NCBI RefSeq assembly: GCF_006715005.1 | Contig: NZ_VFMJ01000001.1 | Location: forward strand, 2,914,001-2,978,000 | Source: Serratia marcescens | GTDB taxonomy: Bacteria > Pseudomonadota > Gammaproteobacteria > Enterobacterales > Enterobacteriaceae | Length of the DNA: 64,000 nucleotides | Direction: 5' to 3' | Part shown: in pieces, positions 9,067-17,125 of the stretch | How the letters are laid out: each line of letters starts with the position of its first letter | How positions within the stretch are numbered: position 1 is the stretch's first letter | The notes under the pieces: model-generated | Database searches by the model: none | Seen by the model: the letters and a program-made list of their open reading frames with translations, nothing else | Told to the model about the DNA's origin: nothing | Position numbers and translations under genes: made by a program

Positions 9067-9082
9067 TGCGCAGCGCTGCGCA
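9067..9082. repeat. 16-bp perfect palindrome after the molybdoenzyme gene
   Basis: TGCGCAGCGCTGCGCA begins three bases after the stop codon and could form a GC-rich hairpin that ends or stabilises the transcript. No U-tract follows, so it is not a canonical intrinsic terminator. It marks the boundary between the GC-rich operon and the A+T-rich island. Confidence 0.45.
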
Positions 9083-9185
9083 TAAGCCTCATCGGCGGCT
9101 GGAGGATCTTCTCCATCGCGGTTAATAATCTGTTCGTCACAAAGGGGATAACTATAGGAAAAATAATAGTAAAAAGGATTTTATC

Positions 9186-9698
9186 ATGGAGATTGATGTG
9201 AGGGCGTCACACACAGGGATAGCTGACACATACAGGTATCAGATTGCAGTAAGAAAAGGTGATGGTAAAACGGCCGTCTATCATTTGGATTTCAAGAAAA
9301 TTGGGCAAAACATGCATCATTGGTTTTCCCCTGTGTATGTGGACACGGCTCTCCTCAATAATGCTTTCTCTCTGGAGTTTTATGATGTTAAGGCGTTGAG
9401 CGACGCAAACAGGCACCGGCGCTCAGCTTTCGATACCTATACCGCAATGCATTATACCCTTCTCCAACGCGAACGCTTATTCGTAGTTGGCATCGGGGAA
9501 ACCCTTCTCAAGTTTGCCTATCAGTATCAGGCCAGGATCATCTTCAGTGCACCGTTAAGGCCAGCACTAGCTAAAATTTATGATTTTTTGTTGAAAAAAT
9601 ACGCCCATACAGGGCATTATTTATACAAAATAGAGTTTATAAAGGACGGCCTCTATGTCATCGAAATCCCGCGTAGCCCCCATAACCTCTCATACTGA
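9186..9698 (+). CDS. Orphan 170-residue protein of an A+T-rich island
   Basis: I do not recognise this protein. It has no signal peptide and no transmembrane segment. The first half is beta-rich and polar (TYRYQIAVRKGDGKTAVYHL), and the second half is helical and basic with many Tyr/Phe residues (LAKIYDFLLKKYAHTGHYLY). Base composition and codons (AAA, TTT, ATA, AGG) differ from its GC-rich neighbours, which suggests horizontal acquisition. A weak AAGGAT lies upstream of the ATG. Its 3' end overlaps the next gene by 44 bases, so the two are probably co-expressed. The fold and role are unknown. Confidence 0.6.
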   Translation: MEIDVRASHTGIADTYRYQIAVRKGDGKTAVYHLDFKKIGQNMHHWFSPVYVDTALLNNAFSLEFYDVKALSDANRHRRSAFDTYTAMHYTLLQRERLFVVGIGETLLKFAYQYQARIIFSAPLRPALAKIYDFLLKKYAHTGHYLYKIEFIKDGLYVIEIPRSPHNLSY

Positions 9699-9849
9699 CC
9701 AGCAGCACGTTAAGGAACAGCGCCTGAAAGAGATGCAAGCCTTCCACGAAGAGTGGTGGGAACAAAGGCGCCGCGAATGGCATGAACGCGGTGGCGTTGA
9801 AGCCAGTGAAGCGCCCGCACGTGGCATCGATACCGAACTTTCATCCTAA
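9655..9849 (+). CDS. Small charged protein overlapping the upstream orphan gene
   Basis: A 64-residue, highly charged product with a Trp/Glu/Arg-rich helix (KEMQAFHEEWWEQRRREWHE). I do not recognise a family. The start ATG is preceded by AAAGGACGG at good spacing, inside the upstream gene, which supports real translation. The overlapping order of a larger and a small partner resembles toxin-antitoxin or immunity pairs, but nothing in the sequences proves it. Confidence 0.5.
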   Translation: MSSKSRVAPITSHTDQQHVKEQRLKEMQAFHEEWWEQRRREWHERGGVEASEAPARGIDTELSS

Positions 9850-9862
9850 TTCCGGTTCGTTC

Positions 9863-10051
9863 TTATTCTTCTTCTCCCGCCGTCAGCAATGCAATCCCCG
9901 CTTGCTCGATTGCCTCTTGTACGGCGGCGGCTGGCCTCGAAACCTGGACGAAGCTGACCACCCAGCTCAGTCTTGAGCGGCTTTCTGTTGACCCGGCTGT
10001 TGTGGCTGGCGGTGTGATTTCTCTGGCATACTGAACGCCGTTGTTTTTCAT
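9863..10051 (-). CDS. Possible small phage-remnant ORF
   Basis: This 62-codon frame encodes a plausible soluble protein with segments AREITPPATTAGSTESRSRL and SRPAAAVQEAIEQAG. The composition and mixed codon use resemble small accessory genes of satellite prophages; that resemblance is from memory, not a search. Against it, the Shine-Dalgarno match is poor and its start lies only 29 bases from the start of the divergent acetyltransferase gene, leaving little room for a promoter. It may be a remnant. Confidence 0.3.
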   Translation of the reverse strand: MKNNGVQYAREITPPATTAGSTESRSRLSWVVSFVQVSRPAAAVQEAIEQAGIALLTAGEEE

Positions 10052-10080
10052 CGCCTTTCACCCTGTGCAGGAGCAGCAAC

Positions 10081-10611
10081 ATGACCGTATTCAACACCGC
10101 GCCAACGCTTGTCACCGAACGCCTGCGGCTGGACGCACACACGCTGGACGACTTCGAGTCGCTGGCCGCATTGTGGGCCGATCCGCTGGTGGTACGCTAT
10201 ATCGGCGGCACACCGCGCGACCGGGAAGACTCCTGGGGGCGCCTGATGCGTTACGTCGGCCACTGGGCGCTGTTGGGGTACGGGTATTGGGCGGTGCGTG
10301 ACAAACAGAGCGGTGAGTATCTCGGCAGCATCGGCTTCTCCAACTTCCTGCGCGACATCACGCCGGCGCTCGACGCGCCGGAAATGGGCTGGACGCTGGT
10401 GAGCTCGGCGCACGGCAAAGGCTACGCCACCGAGGCGCTGCGGGCGGCGCTGGCCTGGGGTAAGACGCACCTGCCGGGCGAGCAAACCGTCTGCATCATC
10501 TCGCCGGAAAACCAGGCCTCGCTGGCGCTGGCGAAAAAGGTCGGTTTCAGCGAAAGCCACCGCAGCGAGTACCACCAGAGTCCAATCGTCGTGATGCATT
10601 GCCCGCTTTGA
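10081..10611 (+). CDS. GNAT acetyltransferase, RimJ/RimL type
   Basis: N-acetyltransferase of 176 residues in the RimJ/RimL branch of the GNAT superfamily. It begins with the typical LVTERLRLDAHTLDDFESL and has the acetyl-CoA-binding motif around SSAHGKGYATEALRAALAW. The C-terminal ENQASLALAKKVGF segment also fits the family. AGGAG sits seven bases before the ATG. The acceptor cannot be told from sequence. It is convergent with the LysR gene, whose stop follows after four bases. Confidence 0.9.
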   Translation: MTVFNTAPTLVTERLRLDAHTLDDFESLAALWADPLVVRYIGGTPRDREDSWGRLMRYVGHWALLGYGYWAVRDKQSGEYLGSIGFSNFLRDITPALDAPEMGWTLVSSAHGKGYATEALRAALAWGKTHLPGEQTVCIISPENQASLALAKKVGFSESHRSEYHQSPIVVMHCPL

Positions 10612-10615
10612 ATGC

Positions 10616-11488
10616 CTAAGCGCGTTGCATCGCCAACGCTGTCTGAATGAAGTTGTCCCGCAGCGCGTCCACGCGCTGCGGATCCCAGGCGATACCAACC
10701 TGCCACTCCGTCTCCTCGCCGCTCAGCGGTAAAATGTCGATGCCGGCCGGCGCGATATGCGTGATGCTGTGCGGCAGCAGCGCGACGCCGACGCCGGCGG
10801 CGACCAGCGCCAACAGCGTCTGGATATCGCCAGCCTGCTGCACCACGTTCGGCGTCAACCGGTGAGCGGCGATAAACCGCAACGACTGATCGCTCAGCCC
10901 GCGCCCGCGTTTCGGCGTCAGCTGCAGCAGCGGCAGCTGATTGAAACGCGCCATCAGATCGTCGGCGCACAGCGCCAGCGCGCCCGGCGCAGCCAGCACC
11001 AACCGATCGCTCAACAACGCCGCGCCGCACAGCGGCGTATTGACCGGCAAGCGCACGAACCCCGCCTGCAACTCCCCCTGCAACAACAGCTGATACTGAC
11101 GTTCCGACGGCATGTCTTCGAGGCCAATCGCTACCTCAGGAAACCGCTGGCGAAAGGCCGCCACCAGCTGCGGCGCCAGATGAAAGCTGGAGAGGCCAAA
11201 TCCCAGCGCCAGCCGCCCCGCTTCCCCGAGCGCCACCCGCCGGGCGCGCCGCTGAAACTGCTGGTACTGTTCCACCAGCGCCTGCGCCTCCGGGTACAGC
11301 CGCTGCCCACCGGCGGTGAGCACCGCCCCCTGTCGGCCACGTTCGAACAGCCGAACGCCGAGCTGGGTTTCCAGCGCCTGAATCTGTTTGCTCAGCGCCG
11401 GTTGGCTGATGCACAGCAGGTTCGCCGCCTGCCGATAGTTGCCCTGTTCGGCCAGCGCCACCAAGGCGCGCAGTTGTTTTATATCCAT
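10616..11488 (-). CDS. LysR-family transcriptional regulator
   Basis: Regulator of 290 residues with the N-terminal LysR winged helix-turn-helix (MDIKQLRALVALAEQGNYRQ, then AANLLCISQPALSKQIQALE). A periplasmic-binding-protein-like effector domain of about 200 residues follows. It is divergent from the nitrilase-family gene and the 91-base gap holds a typical LysR box at 11517-11537, so it most likely controls that gene and itself. The effector is unknown, possibly a nitrile or amide. Confidence 0.92.
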   Translation of the reverse strand: MDIKQLRALVALAEQGNYRQAANLLCISQPALSKQIQALETQLGVRLFERGRQGAVLTAGGQRLYPEAQALVEQYQQFQRRARRVALGEAGRLALGFGLSSFHLAPQLVAAFRQRFPEVAIGLEDMPSERQYQLLLQGELQAGFVRLPVNTPLCGAALLSDRLVLAAPGALALCADDLMARFNQLPLLQLTPKRGRGLSDQSLRFIAAHRLTPNVVQQAGDIQTLLALVAAGVGVALLPHSITHIAPAGIDILPLSGEETEWQVGIAWDPQRVDALRDNFIQTALAMQRA

Positions 11489-11516
11489 TCCATCAGGTTA
11501 TCGAATAAGGAATTTA

Positions 11517-11537
11517 ATTGATTATACAGTAATCAAT
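11517..11537. promoter_or_regulatory. LysR box between regulator and nitrilase gene
   Basis: The inverted repeat TTGATTA-TACAG-TAATCAA (11518-11536, flanked by A and T) has the T-N11-A form bound by LysR-type regulators. A further half-site TGTAATCAA follows about ten bases downstream. It lies 29 bp from the regulator start and 43 bp from the nitrilase start, suited to dual control. Confidence 0.72.
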
Positions 11538-11579
11538 CCACCTGCTGTAATCAACGCAGACCCCAACCGGAGAGAGACC

Positions 11580-12563
11580 ATGACCCCTTCATTACGCGCC
11601 GCCACGGTGCAATTCCAGCATCGCGCCAATGACAAGAATTACAACCTGTCGACCATGGAACGCTTTATCACGGAGGCAGCCGAGCAACAGATACAGCTGC
11701 TGGCCTTCCCGGAAATGTGCGTCACCGGCTATTGGCACGTGCGCCATCTTTCCGTCGCCGAAGTGCGGGCGCTGGCGGAACCGATCGTAAACAGCCCTTC
11801 GCTGGCGCGCATTCGCCCGCTGGCGGAGCGTTACAACATGGCGATCGGCGTCGGGCTGATCGAGCTGGGCGACGACGGCCGCTGCTACAACGCCTATGCC
11901 GTTTGTCTGCCGGACGGCGAACTGCATGTGCACCGCAAACTGCATGCCTTCGAGCACCCGGCTATCGCCAGCGGCGACCGGTATACGGTGTTCGACACCC
12001 CCTGGGGCGTGCGCATGGGCGTCTTGATCTGCTGGGACAACAATCTGGTGGAGAATGTGCGCGCGACGGCGCTGCTGGGTGCAGACGTGCTGATCGCCCC
12101 GCACCAGACCGGCGGCACCCATTCGCGCAGCCCGCACGGCATGAAGCCGATCCCGCAGGCGCTGTGGCAACGGCGCGCGGAAGATCCGCAGGCAATAGAA
12201 GCCGCCTTTCGCGGCGAACACGGCCGCGGCTGGCTGATGCGCTGGCTACCGTCGCGCGCTCACGACAACGGGCTGTTCTTGCTGTTCAGCAACGGCGTGG
12301 GCCGCGATGACGATGAGATACGCACCGGCAACGCGATGATCCTCGATCCTTACGGCCGCATCGTGGCGGAGACCTGGGCGGCGGAAGATCGGATGGTCAG
12401 CGCCGAGCTCGATCTGACGCTGATCCCGCTCAGCACCGGTCGCCGCTGGATTTACGGACGCCGCCCCGAGCTGTACGGGCTACTGACTGAGCCACAAGGC
12501 TATGAGCGCGATGCCCGCAGCGCACGCTTTTCGACACAGCCGACGGGGCGCGGCAGCCGATAA
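11580..12563 (+). CDS. Nitrilase-superfamily C-N hydrolase
   Basis: Carbon-nitrogen hydrolase of 327 residues. The catalytic triad of the family is visible: Glu45 in LLAFPEM, a lysine in HVHRKLHAFEHP, and a cysteine in GVLICWDNN. Members hydrolyse nitriles, amides or N-carbamoyl compounds. The sequence GLFLLFSNGVGRDDDEIRTG is like aliphatic amidohydrolases of the nitrilase group, but the substrate cannot be fixed. GAGAGA precedes the ATG. It is divergent from its probable LysR regulator and ends at a strong bidirectional terminator. Confidence 0.9.
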   Translation: MTPSLRAATVQFQHRANDKNYNLSTMERFITEAAEQQIQLLAFPEMCVTGYWHVRHLSVAEVRALAEPIVNSPSLARIRPLAERYNMAIGVGLIELGDDGRCYNAYAVCLPDGELHVHRKLHAFEHPAIASGDRYTVFDTPWGVRMGVLICWDNNLVENVRATALLGADVLIAPHQTGGTHSRSPHGMKPIPQALWQRRAEDPQAIEAAFRGEHGRGWLMRWLPSRAHDNGLFLLFSNGVGRDDDEIRTGNAMILDPYGRIVAETWAAEDRMVSAELDLTLIPLSTGRRWIYGRRPELYGLLTEPQGYERDARSARFSTQPTGRGSR

Positions 12564-12567
12564 CAGA

Positions 12568-12600
12568 TAAAAAAAAATCCGCCCGAAGGCGGATTTTTTA
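12568..12600. terminator. Bidirectional intrinsic terminator
   Basis: The stem ATCCGCC / GGCGGAT with tetraloop CGAA is flanked by an A-run on the left and a T-run on the right. It can therefore end the nitrilase transcript on the plus strand and the ompX transcript on the minus strand. Confidence 0.92.
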
Positions 12601-12650
12601 TCGGTGCGGCAAAAGCTGCCGCAGGTTCATGCCCGCAGGCACGAACACAC

Positions 12651-13169
12651 TTAGAAGCGGTAGCCTACGCCAACGTTCCAGGTGCCAACGTCAACGCTAC
12701 GAATGCGGTTCTGCTCGTAACCGACATCCAGGGCAACGTTCTCGATTGGGTTGAACTGCAGACCGGCACCGTAGGTGAAGCCGTAGTCAGCGGTGTCGTG
12801 ACGAGAAGTACCGTTCTGAGCGTTGGTAGTGAATTTACCGTAACCCAGACCAACCAGACCATAGATGCTCGCCCAGTCATTGATACGGTATGCTGGACCG
12901 GCAGAGATAGAGTTGTACTGAGCTTTGTTGTAGAAACCGTCCTGAGAACCGTCCTTTTCCAGGTGGGTAAAGGAACCGATTACGCCCAGTGGGTTGTTGT
13001 CGAACTCGTAACGGTATTTCAGGTTGAAACCGTCGGCTTTGTTAGCAACGCCTTGGAAATCACCCTGCGCATAGCCAGCGGATACGGTGCTCTGACCAGC
13101 GAATGCGGTACCTGCGCTAACTGCTAATACGCAAGCTGCTACTGCGGAAAGACATGCAATTTTTTTCAT
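12651..13169 (-). CDS. ompX: Outer-membrane protein OmpX
   Basis: Small eight-stranded beta-barrel of the Ail/OmpX family, 172 residues with a 23-26 residue signal peptide (MKKIACLSAVAACVLAVSAG start). The barrel alternation is clear (FNLKYRYEF, ISAGPAYRI, WASIYGLVGLGYG) and the C-terminus NVGVGYRF ends in the Phe needed for BamA insertion. The ATG at 13169 follows GAGGTGG at five bases. It is the first gene of the segment that keeps E. coli order with rhtA and dps. Confidence 0.97.
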   Translation of the reverse strand: MKKIACLSAVAACVLAVSAGTAFAGQSTVSAGYAQGDFQGVANKADGFNLKYRYEFDNNPLGVIGSFTHLEKDGSQDGFYNKAQYNSISAGPAYRINDWASIYGLVGLGYGKFTTNAQNGTSRHDTADYGFTYGAGLQFNPIENVALDVGYEQNRIRSVDVGTWNVGVGYRF

Positions 13170-13175
13170 AACCAC

Positions 13176-13568
13176 CTCAAACGCGTTTTATTATTAAGTA
13201 CATCCATTTGTTCATGCTTTGAAAATATAACAAAAATTAGCGTGAAACTCTGCCTTGAAATGAGTGTCTAATGCTTTATATCGTGTAACAGAAGATTTCA
13301 AGAACAGTGTATCTTCTTCTTTTCGCTCTATTTTCGGCCGTATTCTACGGCTTTCTGTGACAAAAATCACCTATTTAATATCCAGATAATTCTTAAGAAA
13401 AAGCGCACTTTTTGACCAAATTCACCACATCTCATCCGAGGATCGGCGGATTTCACCGCGATGTGCGCTTTTCTCAGACAGATTTTCGCATTTCATTTAC
13501 ACTGCTCGCATCCCCGTTTCGACCGTTTTCTCAAGGCTGAGGAACGGCGCATAAAAGGCCCGTTAAGG
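13176..13568. promoter_or_regulatory. Divergent promoter region ompX/rhtA with CRP-like site
   Basis: These 393 bases contain no gene. A good CRP-type site, TGTGA-N6-TCACC, lies at 13356-13371 (TGTGACAAAAATCACC). The region next to ompX is A+T-rich and carries its promoter and 5' leader. A weak TTGACC occurs around 13412, without a convincing -10 toward rhtA. CRP control is an inference from the motif. Confidence 0.55.
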
Positions 13569-14456
13569 ATGTCGTTATCTACTTCCGGCAGAGCGCCCTC
13601 CGCGCTGCTGCCCATCTGTCTGTTAATCATCGCCATGGTGTCTATCCAGAGCGGCGCCTCGTTGGCCAAAAGCCTGTTCCCGATCGTGGGCGCGGAAGGC
13701 ATCACCACGCTGCGTCTTTTCATCGGCACCCTGATTTTGTTCATCATCTTCCGCCCGTGGCGCATGCGCCTCGCCGCCGGCAGTCGCTTGCCGCTGCTGA
13801 TCTACGGCCTGTCGCTCGGCGCGATGAACTACCTGTTCTACCTGTCACTGCGCACCGTGCCGCTCGGCATCGCCGTAGCGCTGGAATTTACCGGCCCGCT
13901 GGCGGTGGCCATGTTCTCCTCGCGGCGGCCGATCGACTTCCTCTGGGTGGCATTGGCGATCGCCGGGCTATGGTTCCTGCTGCCGCTCGGCCACGGTGTA
14001 GGTGGGATCGATCCATTCGGTGCCGCCTGCGCGCTCGGCGCCGGCGCCTGCTGGGCGGTCTATATCATCTTCGGCCAGAAGGCCGGTGGCGATCATGGCC
14101 CCGGCACGGTGGCGCTCGGCTCGCTGATCGCCGCGCTGGTGTTCTGCCCGATCGGCGCCTGGCAAACCGGCAGTGTGCTGTTCAATGTCGATATCCTGCC
14201 GGTGGCGCTGGCGGTGGCGATCCTCTCCACCGCACTGCCTTACTCGCTGGAGATCATTGCGTTGCCCAAAATCCCGGCGCGCACCTTCGGCACCTTAATG
14301 AGCCTGGAACCGGCGATGGCGGCGCTGTCCGGCATGCTGTTCCTCGGCGAACACCTGAGCGGCGTGCAATGGCTGGCACTGGCAGCCATCATCGCCGCTT
14401 CCATGGGATCCGCCCTAACCATCCGCCCCAAACCGCGCCTCGAAAGCCTTTCCTGA
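13569..14456 (+). CDS. rhtA: Threonine/homoserine exporter RhtA (EamA family)
   Basis: Inner-membrane exporter of 295 residues with ten predicted transmembrane segments in two EamA repeats. Its length and sequence match E. coli RhtA (IIAMVSIQSGASLAKSLFPI; FIGTLILFIIFRPWRMR). The frame is open upstream to 13461 but the family start aligns with the ATG at 13569. That codon sits within AAGGATG, so the ribosome probably uses the AAAAGG ten bases further upstream. It keeps the E. coli order ompX-rhtA-dps. Confidence 0.94.
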   Translation: MSLSTSGRAPSALLPICLLIIAMVSIQSGASLAKSLFPIVGAEGITTLRLFIGTLILFIIFRPWRMRLAAGSRLPLLIYGLSLGAMNYLFYLSLRTVPLGIAVALEFTGPLAVAMFSSRRPIDFLWVALAIAGLWFLLPLGHGVGGIDPFGAACALGAGACWAVYIIFGQKAGGDHGPGTVALGSLIAALVFCPIGAWQTGSVLFNVDILPVALAVAILSTALPYSLEIIALPKIPARTFGTLMSLEPAMAALSGMLFLGEHLSGVQWLALAAIIAASMGSALTIRPKPRLESLS

Positions 14457-14588
14457 TCGCCCGACCCGCCTGCCGACCGCAACGCCGGAATGCAGGCGGG
14501 TTAACTGTTTTCCTCGTGACAAGTCGGCATACTTCCCCTTAGCCTGTACCGCAGGCACCTTGGACTTTCGCTCACATGGAGAATAACA

Positions 14589-15056
14589 GTGATTCACAAC
14601 AGCCTGTTCAACCCACGCTTCGGCCGCGGACTCGCGCCGGCGCTGGTTTCAACCCTGACCGAGTTGCGTCGATGCGACCTGCCCGAACTGGCGCCGGGCC
14701 ATCACCCGATCGACGGCGACAACATTTTTATGGATGTCATGACGCTGACCACTACGCCAGCGGCGCAGAAGCGCGCCGAGATGCATCAGGAGTACATCGC
14801 GCTCCACCTGCTGATCAGCGGTGAAGAGCGCATCGAATACGGTCTGGCGGGCGACTGGCATCGCGAGCAGCCCCACGCAGAAAATAGCGACCTTCTGCTG
14901 CTGGACATCAAACGCCACCCGCAAACGCTGCACATGACGCACGGCATGTTCGCAATCTTTTTCCAAATGGAGCCGCACAAAACCGGCTGTCTTTGGCAGC
15001 GGCCGCAGCAAATCAAAAAAGCGGTGGTGAGGATCCATCACCGCCTGCTGCTTTGA
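14589..15056 (+). CDS. YhcH/YjgK/YiaL (EbgC-like) family protein
   Basis: Cupin-like protein of 155 residues from the YhcH/YjgK/YiaL family, which includes the beta subunit of the evolved beta-galactosidase. These proteins are thought to act on sugars or sialic-acid-related compounds. Conserved elements are DGDNIFMDVMTLTT, the metal-binding AEMHQEYIALHLLISGEERI, and the C-terminal HMTHGMFAIFFQMEPH. The start is GTG with GGAG eight bases upstream. Its last 19 bases overlap the tail of the convergent P-loop gene. It is inserted between rhtA and dps relative to E. coli. Confidence 0.88.
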   Translation: MIHNSLFNPRFGRGLAPALVSTLTELRRCDLPELAPGHHPIDGDNIFMDVMTLTTTPAAQKRAEMHQEYIALHLLISGEERIEYGLAGDWHREQPHAENSDLLLLDIKRHPQTLHMTHGMFAIFFQMEPHKTGCLWQRPQQIKKAVVRIHHRLLL

Positions 15057-15583
15057 CCCTGCGGCAACGCCCGTACAAAATCGGCGGCCTGGCGGGGAGA
15101 ACGCAAGCGTACGAAGCGGCGCCCGGCGCCGGCCATTTCCGCCAGGTATTTTCGCCGATTCTTGGAATAGGTGCGGATCGTCCACAACACGATCGACTCG
15201 CGGCTGAAAAAAGAACGGCGAAAACTTTCCCGGTTGCCGGTGCCCGGCCACAGCTCTCGTTTGCTGGCCGCGCGTCGGCACGCGCGGCGCACAGCTTGCC
15301 ACAGCGTGCGGCCGAAACCGTAGTCCAGCCACAGGATATAGTCGACCTCGCGCCACTTGATCGGCTGCGTGCGGCTGTAGTTGCCGTCCAGCACCCAGCC
15401 TTCGCCCGCTTCGGCCAGCGCCTGCTCAAGCCGCGTCAGGAAGACATCATCGGGCGTCCCCTGCCACTCGGGCCGCCAATAGAGCCTGTCCATCTCGATA
15501 TAGGGCACGTCAAGCCGTTCCGCCAGTTGACGCGCCAGGGTGCTTTTACCGCTGCCGCTGGTGCCGACGACGTTAATTTTCAT
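15038..15583 (-). CDS. Adenylate-kinase-like P-loop NTPase (FlaR/topology-modulation family)
   Basis: A 181-residue P-loop kinase-like protein. The Walker A motif GTSGSGKST begins at residue 7, followed by VPYIEMDRLYWRPEWQGTP, the hallmark of proteins annotated as FlaR or topology modulation proteins. An Arg-rich lid-like segment (RRACRRAASKRELW) follows. The substrate is not known. The ATG at 15583 is used because it begins the conserved MKINVVGTSG; the longer frame upstream is not family-like. Tail-to-tail with the YhcH-like gene. Confidence 0.85.
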   Translation of the reverse strand: MKINVVGTSGSGKSTLARQLAERLDVPYIEMDRLYWRPEWQGTPDDVFLTRLEQALAEAGEGWVLDGNYSRTQPIKWREVDYILWLDYGFGRTLWQAVRRACRRAASKRELWPGTGNRESFRRSFFSRESIVLWTIRTYSKNRRKYLAEMAGAGRRFVRLRSPRQAADFVRALPQGQSSRR

Positions 15584-15950
15584 CACTCGCCACTCATAGA
15601 GAGGGGATAATTCCCCTACTGTAACCGCATCAATTACGGCTATCAATCTGAATAGGCTTAAAATTAACACCACGATAACAAAGTGGATATTCCTATGAAG
15701 CCGGCATGCTCAATGAAAATAAAATAACAGGGGTAAACCGTCACTGCGGTAAATAATAAATCTGCAACAAAAAATAAAAAAACCAATAAAAATCAATTTC
15801 ATTAATCAAAAACAAAAACCACATTGAAATATTACCAGTAGGCCATTCCTATTTGTGCAATAGCCATTTTCGTACGGCAAAAATAAATACCCCTGCTATA
15901 ATTGATCCCGTAACGAAATAGGACAACGACTAATCAAGAGGATATCTGAT
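15584..15950. promoter_or_regulatory. dps upstream region with extended -10 promoter
   Basis: This 367-base A+T-rich gap holds no gene. Upstream of dps is TGCTATAAT (15894-15902), an extended -10 element with the C at position -13 favoured by the stationary-phase sigma factor, and no good -35 box. That fits the known RpoS/sigma-70 control of dps. I could not identify an OxyR or IHF site with confidence. Confidence 0.55.
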
Positions 15951-16454
15951 ATGAGTACCGCTAAACTGGTGAAAACGAAATCTTCTGATCTGCTGTATAC
16001 CCGTAACGATCTGGACGAAAAAGTCAAACTGGCCGCCATCAAGGCGCTGAACCATCAGGTCGTGCAATTTATCGATCTTTCGTTGATCACCAAACAGGCG
16101 CACTGGAACATGCGCGGCGCGAACTTCATCGCGGTCCATGAAATGCTGGACGGCTTCCGCACCGCCATCATCGAGCATCAGGACACCTTCGCGGAGCGCG
16201 TAGTGCAGTTGGGCGGCGTCGCACTGGGCACCGTACAGGTGGTCAACGATCGCACGCCGTTGAAAAGCTATCCGACCAATATCCACAGCGTGCAAGAGCA
16301 CCTGAAGGCGCTGGCCGATCGCTACGGCGCGGTCGCGAATGACATCCGCAAGGCGATTACTGAAGTGGAAGACGAAGACACCGCCGACATGTTCACCGCC
16401 GCCTCGCGCGATCTGGACAAGTTCCTGTGGTTCATCGAATCCAATATCGAATAA
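15951..16454 (+). CDS. dps: Dps, DNA-binding ferritin-like protein
   Basis: Dodecameric mini-ferritin that binds DNA in starved cells and oxidises Fe(II) with hydrogen peroxide. The 167 residues match E. coli Dps in length. All ferroxidase ligands are present at the expected numbers: His51, His63, Asp67, Asp78 and Glu82. The lysine-rich N-terminal tail ([12 protein letters not shown]) that binds DNA is kept. AAGAGGATAT precedes the ATG and an intrinsic terminator follows. Confidence 0.98.
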   Translation: MSTAKLVKTKSSDLLYTRNDLDEKVKLAAIKALNHQVVQFIDLSLITKQAHWNMRGANFIAVHEMLDGFRTAIIEHQDTFAERVVQLGGVALGTVQVVNDRTPLKSYPTNIHSVQEHLKALADRYGAVANDIRKAITEVEDEDTADMFTAASRDLDKFLWFIESNIE

Positions 16455-16491
16455 CGCGAAAGCGTTGCAGAGGGCCCGTCGTTCCGGGCAG

Positions 16492-16525
16492 AACAGGCTG
16501 GGCTTTGCCCGGCCTGTTTTCTTTT
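16492..16525 (+). terminator. Terminator after dps
   Basis: Stem AACAGGCTGGGC pairs with GCCCGGCCTGTT across a TTT loop, followed by a T-rich tract. Confidence 0.88.
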
Positions 16526-16594
16526 GCGAGGCCGTTGCATTGTACAAAAAACGCCCCATATTAAACGGTAGGGTTCCCTTGTCAGGAGGTTATG

Positions 16595-16861
16595 ATGGCC
16601 AGCGGCTGGGCGGCGGACGGCGCCGTACAAGATCAGATTGACTCCACCGTCGACGATGCGGTGCAGCGCGCGCGTGATGCGCTCGGGCACGGCGAGAGCG
16701 AACGCTATTGCCAGGAATGCGGAGAACCGATCCCGGAAGCGCGCCGCAAGGCGTTAACAGGCGTGCGTTTTTGCCTCGCCTGCCAGACCGAACAAGACAA
16801 AAAACACGCGGCCGCCAGCCTGTACAACCGGCGCGGCAGCAAAGACAGCCAGTTGCGCTAG
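16595..16861 (+). CDS. ybiI: DksA/TraR-type zinc-finger protein YbiI
   Basis: Small C4 zinc-finger protein of 88 residues, matching E. coli YbiI from MASGWA to the ending YNRRGSKDSQLR. Zinc ligands are in CQECGEPIP and FCLACQ. DksA/TraR family members act on RNA polymerase, but the role of YbiI itself is not established. I choose the second ATG (16595) because AGGAGG lies five bases before it; the ATG at 16592 would be only two bases away. In E. coli ybiI lies a few genes away from dps. Confidence 0.93.
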   Translation: MASGWAADGAVQDQIDSTVDDAVQRARDALGHGESERYCQECGEPIPEARRKALTGVRFCLACQTEQDKKHAAASLYNRRGSKDSQLR

Positions 16862-17024
16862 CATTATCTGCTCCCCCTTTTGCGCCCTCGCGGCCCCGCT
16901 TGCACCGTCAGTGCATCATGAAAGTTAGAGTTAGTTATCAATATTGAAGCAAAAACGTTAAAGAACGGTTGTTTCACAGCCAAAATTTGGTTAATGATAG
17001 CCCTGTGCACCAAGATAATTCTTA

Positions 17025-17054
17025 CGCACCATTTTGGTGCTCCACCTTGGTGCA
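17025..17054. promoter_or_regulatory. Two NtrC (GlnG) binding sites upstream of glnH
   Basis: Two overlapping sites of the NtrC form TGCAC-N7-GTGCA are present. One is centred on GCACCATTTTGGTGC (17026-17040) and the second is TGCTCCACCTTGGTGCA (17038-17054). They lie about 119 and 106 bp upstream of the predicted start, nearly where the E. coli glnH sites are. A weaker half-site TGCACCA occurs at 17006-17012. Confidence 0.85.
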
Positions 17055-17125
17055 TAACCATAACAATTCGCCTTTCCGGCACAACATCACGTACTAACTC
17101 TTTGTTTTTATAGTAGTTGAAAACA

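Noticed and set aside
15930-16559. 209-codon minus-strand frame over dps
   Set aside because: It is fully explained by antisense reading of dps, which has every ferroxidase ligand, its own promoter and terminator.
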